A stretch of 64,000 nt of DNA. Source: Nicotiana tabacum (Eukaryota > Streptophyta > Magnoliopsida > Solanales > Solanaceae). Numbering within the stretch: the stretch's first letter is position 1; the number at the start of each line of letters is the position of its first letter. The notes under the pieces were generated by a model, which was not told the origin of the DNA, did not search any database, and was given only the letters and a program-made list of their open reading frames with translations. The DNA is taken from the NCBI RefSeq assembly GCF_000715075.1, contig NC_134095.1:47222806-47286805 (forward strand), written 5' to 3'. A program made the position numbers and the translations under genes. Of this stretch, positions 56,525 to 64,000 are shown one piece after another.

Positions 56525-59500
56525 TTCTTTTTATGCTGGCTCTAGTGATATGGCATGCATGAGGAATCTTCAGCCCAGTCTTAAAAATCAATCTGATTCC
56601 GAAATATTAATTCAAGAAACATATTGTGATTATGAATCAGAATATGATGAAGATGAGGTTTTTGAAGAGATTAGTAAAGAGTTAATTCACTTTGAGGAAA
56701 AAATCAAACCTAACTTGAATGATACCGAGGATGTCAATATAGGGGACACGAGTAATGTCTGAGAAACTAAAATAAGTGTCCATCTCGAGCCAAAAATCCG
56801 AGAGGAGTTAATTAAAGCACTCATAGAATTCAAAGATATTTTTGCATGGTCGTATGACGACATGCCGGACTTGAGCACTGATTTAGTGGTCCACAAATTA
56901 CCCACCGATCCAACAGTGCCTCCTGTCAAGCAGAGGTTGAGAAAATTCAAGCCTGATATGAGTGTGAGAATTAAAGAAGAAATCACCAAACAATTGGAAG
57001 CAAAGGTCATTCGAGTCACTCGATATCCTGTTTGGTTAGCTAATATCGTTCCTGTGCCAAAGAAAGACGGCAAAATTAGAGTATGCGTCGACTATCGCAA
57101 TCTCAACAAAGCAAGTCCAAAGGATAATTTCCCATTACCCAATATCCATATCTTGATCGACAATTGTGCCAAGCATGATATAGGATCTTTCGTGGACTGT
57201 TATGCCGGATATCATCAAATTCTAATGGATGAAGAAGATGCAGAAAAGACGGCATTCATCACACCATGGGGAACTTATTGCTACAGGGTAATGCCATTCG
57301 GTTTGAAGAACGCCGGAGCAACCTATATGAGAGCAATGACCACAGTGTTTCATGATATGATACACAAGGAAATTGAGGTATACGTGGATGATGTAATCAT
57401 AAAATCAAAGCATCAGACCAACCACGTTGGGGATTTGAGGAAGTTCTTCTTAAGACTTCGCAGGTACAACCTCAAGCTTAACCCTGCCAAGTGCGCATTC
57501 GGAGTTCCATCTGGAAAATTGCTGGGATTCATAGTCAGTCGACGAGGCATCGAGCTAGACCCATCAAAGATCAAAGCCATCCAAGAACTGCCACCCCCAA
57601 GAAACAAAACTGAAGTAATGAGTTTGTTGGGAAGGTTAAATTATATCAGTAGGTTTATTGCTCAGCTCACAACAACCTGCGAGCCAATTTTCAAATTGTT
57701 AAAAAAGGATGCTGCAATCAAATGGACCGATGAGTGTCAGGAAGCGTTCGATAAAATAAAAGGGTACTTATCAAACCCACCCGTGTTGGTCCCGCCAGAG
57801 CCAGGAAGACCTTTGATTCTTTACTTGACGGTTTTGGAAAATTCATTTGGTTGTGTATTGGGGCAGCATGACCTCACTGGCAGAAAAGAACAGGCCATCT
57901 ACTACCTTAGCAAGAAGTTCACAGCTTATGAGGTTAAGTATACTCATCTGGAAAAGACATGTTGCGCCCTAACATGGGTAGCTCAAAAATTGAAACACTA
58001 TTTGTCATCCTACACTACTTACCTCATTTCTCGTTTGGATCCCTTGAAATACATTTTTCAAAAGCCTATGCCAACGGGAAGACTTGCAAAGTGGCAGATA
58101 TTGCTCACGGAATTCGACATCGTCTATGTGACTCGGACTGCAATGAAGGCTCAAGCACTGGCCGATCATTTAGCCGAAAACCCGGTCGATGAGGAATATG
58201 AGCCGTTGAAGACTTATTTTCCTGATGAAAAAACAATGCATATCGACGAGGTGGAACAAATCGAAAAACCTGGCTGGAAACTTTTCTTTGATGGAGCCGC
58301 CAACATGAAAGGAGTAGGAATAGGAGCTGTAATCATTTCTGAAACAGGGCATCACTATCCTGTTACGGCTCAATTGCGATTTTATTGCACCAATAATATG
58401 GCTGAATATGAAGCTTGCATTTTGGGGTTAAGGCTAGCTGCAGACATGGGTATCCGAGAAATCTTAGTCATGGGAGATTCGGATCTTTTGATACATCAAA
58501 TTCAAGGAGAATGGGAAACCCGAGATTTGAAGCTCATACCATACCGACAATGTCTACATGATCTTTGTCAGCGGTTTCAATCAGTGGAATTCCAACATAT
58601 TCCAAGAATCCATAATGAAGTTGCTGATGCATTGGCTACTCTAGCATCAATGTTGCACCATCCAGACAAAGCTAATGTGGATCCAATACATATTCAAATC
58701 CACAATCAGCACGCTTATTGCAATATGGTTGAAGAAGAATTTGATGGAGAACCATGGTTCCACGACATCATGGAATATATCAGGATGAGCATATATCCCG
58801 CACAAGCCACAGGAGATCAAAAGAGGACCATCAGGCGATTAGCAAATGGATTCTTCTTAAGCGGAGGAGTTTTGTATAATAGAACACCAGATCTTGGATT
58901 ATTAAGATGCATAGATGCCAGACAAGCTACAACTGTCATGGCTGAAATACATTCAGGAGTTTGCGGACCCCACATGAGTGGATATGTGTTGGCAAAGAAG
59001 ATCCTACGGGCTGGTTACTATTGGCTTACCATGGAGAGAGATTGTATCAGTTTTGTACGCAAATGTCATCAATGCCAAATACATGGAGATTTGATTCATT
59101 CTCCACCATCCGAGTTGCACACAATGTCGGCACCATGGCCTTTCGTTGCTTGGGGCATGGATGTGATCGGACCAATTGAACCGGCAGCATCCAATGGACA
59201 CAGATTCATTCTGGTAGCTATTGATTATTTTACCAAATGGGTTGAGGCCAAGACATTCAAATCAGTGACCAAGAAAGCTGTGGTCGATTTTGTCCACTCA
59301 AATATCATATGTCGATTCGGAATCCCGAAGGCGATCATCACAGATAACGGTGCTAATCTTAACAGCAACTTAATGAAAGAAGTATGTCAACAGTTTAAGA
59401 TTACACATCGTAACTCTACCCCATATCGGCCCAAGGCGAATGGAGCAGTAGAAGCAGCCAACAAAAACATAAAGAAGATACTGCGGAAAATGGTAGAAGG

Positions 59501-60002
59501 TTCAAAACAATGGCATGAAAAATTACCCTTTGCATTATTGGGATACCGCACTACTGTTCGCACTTCAGTAGGAGCAACTCCTTATTTGTTGGTATACGGC
59601 ACCGAAGCAGTAATTCCTGCAGAAATTGAGATTCCTTCCCTTCGGATCATTGCCGAAGCAAAGATTGATGATGATGAATGGGTCAAAACCCGTCTAGAAC
59701 AGTTAAATTTGATTGATGAAAAACGATTGACCGCAGTATGCCATGGTCAATTATATCAAAGAAGAATAGAAAGAGCATACAACAAAAAGGTGTGTCCCCG
59801 GAAGTTCGAAGTAGGTCAGCATGTGCTGAAACGCATTCTTCCACATCAGGTTGAAGCAAAAGGCAAATTTGCTCCGAATTGGCAAGGACCATTCATTGTG
59901 ACCAGAGTATTATCGAATGGTGCACTGTGTTTAACAGATATTGAAGGCAAATGCATAGATATGGCGATCAATTCTGACGCGGTAAAGAGATATTATGCAT
60001 AA
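56525..60002 (+). CDS. Ogre pol: RT, degenerate RNase H, second RNase H, integrase
   Basis: Exon 2 of pro-pol, with one in-frame TGA at 56760-56762. The N-terminal part (SDMACMRNLQPSLK, acidic) leads to EPKIREELIKALIEFKDIF. Residues counted from ATG 56862: RT about 60-240 with FVDCYAGYHQ and catalytic YVDD at 174-177; first RNase H about 318-440, whose first catalytic Asp is missing (YLTVLENSFG); second RNase H about 471-600 with D477, E515, D539 and D589 all present; integrase zinc finger H697, H704, C735, C738; core D767, D828, E864 (D,D35E). No chromodomain. A second complete RNase H is typical of the Tat lineage. Apart from the TGA the frame is intact to TAA at 60002. Confidence 0.93.
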
Positions 60003-60179
60003 CTTTTGAATGTTTGTATTTAGCACTATTTCAAAGATTGAAATGACAAAGGCAATTTATTCTGCTGTCCAAACACTATACCATTTGCTTCCCCTTTGAG
60101 CCATACTTGTTTCTTTCCTAACCTCTCTTGGAATCAATAAAATAAAAAAAAAAAAAAATCATCTTCACTATTATGGAGT

Positions 60180-60228
60180 GAACTACGTTTGACCTGATCC
60201 CTCAAAGAAGGATACGTAGGCGCCTCAC
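60180..60228 (+). repeat. Dispersed Ogre motif, copy 2 (after pol)
   Basis: GAACTACGTTTGACCTGATCC ... AAGGATACGTAGGCGCCTC. Best match to copy 3 at 62629. Confidence 0.7.
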
Positions 60229-60486
60229 GGCTCAGTCATAGGGTGCACAACATGCACAATGTGCACGGAAAAGAAATATCAAGAGACCCCAATCAAGAAA
60301 CTGGGGCAGGAATTGTATTGGAAATAAGAAAAGATTCCAAGAGTTGTAATTTTAAACCCATACCACAGCTATTTAGCTTTTAATACCTTTTCCATTCCTA
60401 ACCTTATACCAAAAAGACCTTTCGATCAATCTTAGAAAAATGCTGATGCAAGTAAATGAAGTGGTACAAACAAGGAAAGAAAGTAA

Positions 60487-60622
60487 AAATGAGAGAGTCT
60501 TATAGGTGAAAACCCACACGGGCACCATAAGGCGACGGGAGTTGAGAGAAAAGTAAAATGAGAGAGTCTTATTGGTGAAAACCTTCGCAGGCACCATAAG
60601 GCGAAAGGGAAGTGAAGAAGTG
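60487..60622 (+). repeat. 69-bp direct duplication in the Ogre 3' region
   Basis: GAGAGAGTCTTAT ... GGCACCATAAGGCGA occurs at 60491 and again at 60560. The rest of 60003-61249 is AT-rich and non-coding. Confidence 0.75.
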
Positions 60623-61249
60623 AAAAATGAGGAAAATTGATCAATGAAAACTCCTTGAGACAATTGAAAGGAGATTGATTGAAAGACTGGGTTGATTAAT
60701 CCGAAATGCATACCCTGATCATTGGTGCCAGTAATTCCAATCAGATAAGTCCTTTATTCCTTTTCCAACAGTCATCCAAAAATTGGATTTTTCTTTTCAT
60801 TCTATAATTGTCGAAATCAGCGTATTTCGCTACTAATAATATTACTTTCTCCAAGCTTTGAGATAAATTTTATTCTAAACAAATAAGAAAAAATGTCAAG
60901 GTATACTACCAAGATCCAAGGCTACAAAATACGACCCCGAAAGGTGGGAGATAAAATATGGGTGTAAGAAAGAGGAAATCAAAAGTGGATCAGCAAAGTC
61001 AGAAGAGGCATTTGATTACAGTTAAAAGGTTTTAAAGGAAAACATACAGAAGGAAATCCTATAGTCAAGGATCAATTACAAAGACAAAACAGTCTTTTCA
61101 ATCATTCCAAGGCAATAAAGAGAGACGAAGAGAAACATCACCATCGGCAAGAATACCACAGCCAGTCACCCTGCTTTAAACTAACGAAGTTTTCTTTGAT
61201 TTAAAACAGAGGCAAATACAATATTTGTGTCAGGAAATACATGATTAGA

Positions 61250-62258
61250 GAAATCAGGCGTCCACCTGGAGAATGAGGACAAAGAATTAAAGAAATCAGG
61301 CATCCACCTGGAAAATGAGGATGAGAAAAGAAGAAGTCAGGCGTCCACCTGGAGAATGAGGATGAGAAAAGAAGAAGTCAGGCGTCCACCTGGAGAATGA
61401 GGACAAAGAATTGAAGAAATCAGGCGTCCACCTGGAGAACGAGGATGAAGAATTGAAGAAGTCAGGCGTCCACCTGGAGAATGAGGATGAGAAAAGAAAG
61501 AAGTCAGGCGTCCACCTGGAGAATGAGGACAAAGAATTAAAGAAATCAGGCGTCCACCTGGAGAATGAGGATGAGAAAAGAAGAAGTCAGGCGTCCACCT
61601 GGAGAATGAGGACAAAGAATTAAAGAAATCAGGCATCCACCTGGAAAATGAGGATGAGAAAAGAAGAAGTCAGGCGTCCACCTGGAGAATGAGGATGAGA
61701 AAAGAAGAAGTCAGGCATCCACCTGGAGAATGAGGACAAAGAATTGAAGAAATCAGGCGTCCACCTGGAGAACGAGGATGAAGAATTGAAGAAGTCAGGC
61801 ATCCACCTGGAGAATGAGGATGAGAAAAGAAGAAGTCAGGCGTCTACCTGGAGAATGAGGACAAAGAATTGAAGAAGTCAGGCGTCCACCTGGAGAATGA
61901 GGATGAGAAAAGAAGAAGTCAGGCGTCCACCTGGAGAATGAGGACAAAGAATTAAAGAAATCAGGCATCCACCTGGAAAATGAGGATGAGAAAAGAAGAA
62001 GTCAGGCGTCCACCTGGAGAATGAGGATGAGAAAAGAAGAAGTCAGGCGTCCACCTGGAGAATGAGGACAAAGAATTGAAGAAATCAGGCGTCCACCTGG
62101 AGAATGAGGACAAAGAATTGAAGAAATCAGGCGTCCACCTGGAGAATGAGGATAAAAATTAAAGAAGTCAGGCGTCCACCTGGAGAATGAGGATGAGAAA
62201 AGAAGAAGTCAGGCATCCACCTGGAGAACGAGGATGAAGGAAGAAAGAAAAGCAGTCG
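61250..62258 (+). repeat. Tandem array of 41-42-bp units with an 8-unit higher-order period
   Basis: About 24 units of GTCAGGCGTCCACCTGGAG type plus one degenerate unit. Three unit types can be told apart by their ends: A (GATGAGAAAAGAA), B (GACAAAGAATTRAA) and C (GAACGAGGATGAAGAATT); A' is A with GGAAAATG and CATCC. The order is B A' A B C A B A in units 1-8 and again in 9-16, with a decayed third copy in 17-24. Equivalent units start about 333 and 332 bp apart (TCC of the core at 61261, 61594, 61926). Because 42 is a multiple of 3, open frames arise on both strands by chance. Confidence 0.9.
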
Positions 62259-62628
62259 AGGCACCCACCTGAAGAACCAGGGAATGCAATTGAAGTGTTG
62301 AAACCAAAAGCCCACTCACGTGAGAAAGGAGCACACTTAGAATCAATAAAGCAGAGGAATCCAACAGAATCCCCAGCAAGAAACAACAAGAGTTCCAAGA
62401 GGAATACGGAATAAGCCAAATGCCCAAGATTCACCAAGATATCAAGACAACAAGAAACGCAAGGGCATGATCTAGATAAGATTTTATAATTCATGTACCA
62501 TAGTCTAGTTTAATTTTGTATTTCCTTTAAAGTAAGGTGTAATAAGGAGGTCAGCAAGCAGTAAAAAACAGCACGAAGCAGCAGTAACATCACAGTCCCA
62601 CGGTAGTCCCAGCTACCCAAAAATTCCC

Positions 62629-62680
62629 GAACTACACTGACCTAATTCCTTTATAGCCAAGGATATGTAGGAAACCTTTG
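62629..62680 (+). repeat. Dispersed Ogre motif, copy 3 (before the 3' LTR)
   Basis: GAACTACACTGACCTAATTCC ... AAGGATATGTAGGAAACCT. Confidence 0.65.
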
Positions 62681-62766
62681 AAGCAGAGGTTCGGTCAAAT
62701 CTTTCTAAAAATGCTTCCCACGGAGTATTCGAACGGGCAAAAATCGCTCGTGTCCGCTCACTTTAT

Positions 62767-62810
62767 CTTTGTACGAAAACTCTTCGAGTTTCCGCACAAA
62801 GAGGGGCAGC
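62767..62810 (+). other. Ogre polypurine tract with abutting 16-bp hairpin
   Basis: The polypurine tract AAAGAGGGGCAGC (62798-62810) ends directly at the 3' LTR. Arms 62767-62782 and 62786-62801 pair at 14 of 16 positions around TTC, so the 3' arm overlaps the first bases of the tract. Confidence 0.75.
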
Positions 62811-64000
62811 TGTGAGCACGTGATTTTTGCCTTACGGAAAATTACTCCAAAATAAATCAAAATAAATTTCTTGTACTGTGTAATTTCTGAATTTGCGTGG
62901 TGTTAAATATTTGTTTATGCCCGTAAAATGTTTGCTTTGTTATAATTAAACAAAATTAAAATAAAATACATGTTGCATGCATATAGGATTTAATTATGCA
63001 TTTAAGAGATAATTTAAATAAAAAAAAACACAAAAATATGCATTAGTTCTATTTTAAATGTTTTACTGTGTGATTGATGTTTTTTCTATGTGTTAAATAA
63101 TTATTATAGAGTAATTAATATTTTTTGTGTAAGGTTAAAAAATTGTTTATAATTTTATTAGGATTTTTTTTATTTACTAATAAAATTAGAAAAAAAATTG
63201 AAAAGGAAATAAAAATTGGACCTGGATTTAAATCCAGGCCCAAAACAAATTACACTTCCTCAGCCCAATCCAAACAACCTGTCCGGTCCAGTCCCAAGCT
63301 AAGACCAAACGACGTCGTTTGGTCACCTCTCATCAAGAAACCGTTCGATCAAATCCAATCAACGGACAAGATACATTACCCTTACCCGTAACCCGTTACC
63401 CGATCCATTAACCCGATTCAGTCCGACCCCAACTTTAAACCAAACGACGTCGTTTGATTTAATGAATTAATCTCAGCCATCCATCCTTCCTAATCCAACG
63501 GTCCATATCCACCCACCATTCCCCTATATAAACCCGTAACCCTTTACCCGGCCCCCTAACTAAACACCCCCCCCCCTCTCCGCTCCTGTTCATCATCATC
63601 CCAAACCCCCACTCTTAACCCTAGCCGCCCTAGGATTCCACCGCCTGAAACCCGGCGGTATCAACGCCGTCGGTCACCAACTTAACACCCTAGGACCCCA
63701 TGAACACCCTCTATCCGAATATGTTACCAGCTTGGTTCGAATCTCCCTAGAGATTCTCGAATCTTCATTTGAAGATTCGAGCCAAGTTCAGATCTAGACC
63801 TAACAGTCCCAAATCGACACCACAGCTCCACCTAGTCACCCTGAATATGGATCTATCATTTGTTTGGTTCGAATCAGTTCGGAACTCCTCGAATCTTCTT
63901 TTGAAGATTCGGACCAAACAAAAACAGACTCAGATCTGTTTCAAACTAACACCAAATAACCCCTAGGCTACCCACACCCTCGTATCATGTTTGGTTCCCT
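62811..64000 (+). mobile_element. Ogre 3' LTR, first 1190 bp
   Basis: Collinear with 45030-46213. By eye, about six substitutions plus a few length changes in homopolymer runs. The rest lies beyond the window, including the target-site duplication that would show the insertion is intact. Confidence 0.95.

Larger units (their letters stand above)
45030..64000 (+). mobile_element. Ogre/Tat-lineage Ty3/gypsy retrotransposon, nearly intact, 3' LTR cut by window edge
   Basis: 5' LTR 45030-49545, primer site 49550, ORF1 50304-52376, gag 52876-54396, protease 54403-56342, predicted intron 56343-56524, pol 56525-60002, 3' untranslated tandem array, polypurine tract 62798-62810, 3' LTR from 62811. 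Ogre/Tat assignment rests on the very long LTRs, the extra ORF before gag, the intron between protease and RT, two RNase H domains and no chromodomain, all known for that lineage. The LTRs differ by about 6 substitutions in ~1.18 kb, so the insertion is young. Internal region 13.27 kb; expected total about 22 kb. Confidence 0.93.

Noticed and set aside
61250..62258. CRISPR-like array
   Set aside because: Repeats are contiguous variants without unique spacers, in a plant retrotransposon.
61296..62494. Open frames on both strands across the Ogre 3' array (for example 61411-61623 plus, 61296-61636 minus)
   Set aside because: They follow from a 42-bp unit being a multiple of three and lacking stops; mixed 41-bp units break the frame. 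No start context or domain.

Overview
The window is plant nuclear DNA from the family Solanaceae, possibly Nicotiana (the genus is a guess). The basis is an AT-rich sequence built almost wholly of nested LTR and non-LTR retrotransposons, two short TS/RTE-type tails ending in TTG repeats, chromodomain Ty3/gypsy (Tekay/Del type) LTRs beginning TGTRACGACC, and a giant Ogre/Tat-type Ty3/gypsy element. I find no convincing host gene, tRNA, rRNA or CRISPR array. Most short open frames are chance readings of LTRs.

Layout. 1-998: tip of an unnamed LTR family ('family X', minus), inserted into a Tekay element whose pol 3' end (999-1608) and 3' LTR (1609-4342) follow. 5122-9577: a 4.4-kb L1-like element (E1, minus) with a 14-bp target-site duplication (TSD), carrying ORF1 but no endonuclease/reverse transcriptase. 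About 9718-14078: a 5'-truncated RTE LINE (minus), split by a solo Tekay LTR (10321-13185, TSD CTCTC). 14079-17930: AT-rich, possibly low-copy DNA with a TS/RTE tail and a diverged internal duplication. 17925-18898 and 33529-33805: the two halves of a ~188-bp tandem array, split by Tekay element B (minus). B is a rearranged structure: LTR, 3' part of gag-pol, a second copy of the left flank, then a second LTR (26200-33528). That second LTR contains E2 (27212-31642, plus), a second copy of the ORF1-only LINE. 34619-38587: another family X LTR (plus), holding a solo Tekay LTR (TSD GTTAT). 38588-45029: Tekay element C, an internal-deletion derivative with two LTRs. 45030-64000: a young Ogre/Tat element inserted in C's second LTR, with its 3' LTR cut by the window edge.

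The Ogre element is nearly intact: 4.5-kb LTR, primer binding site, an extra 690-aa ORF, gag, zinc knuckle/protease/G-patch, a predicted 182-nt intron that joins protease to polymerase in frame, RT, degenerate RNase H, a second complete RNase H, integrase, a 3' tandem array with higher-order structure, polypurine tract and 3' LTR. One in-frame TAG and one in-frame TGA interrupt it.

The best candidate for something undescribed is the pair E1/E2. Both are non-LTR elements of the same length that keep a ~1200-codon ORF1 and a conserved 3' end but lack ORF2, comparable in concept to mammalian HAL1 half-LINEs. Both carry a 3' hairpin with a compensatory base-pair change between copies. All coordinates come from reading the sequence by eye; nothing was searched against a database.
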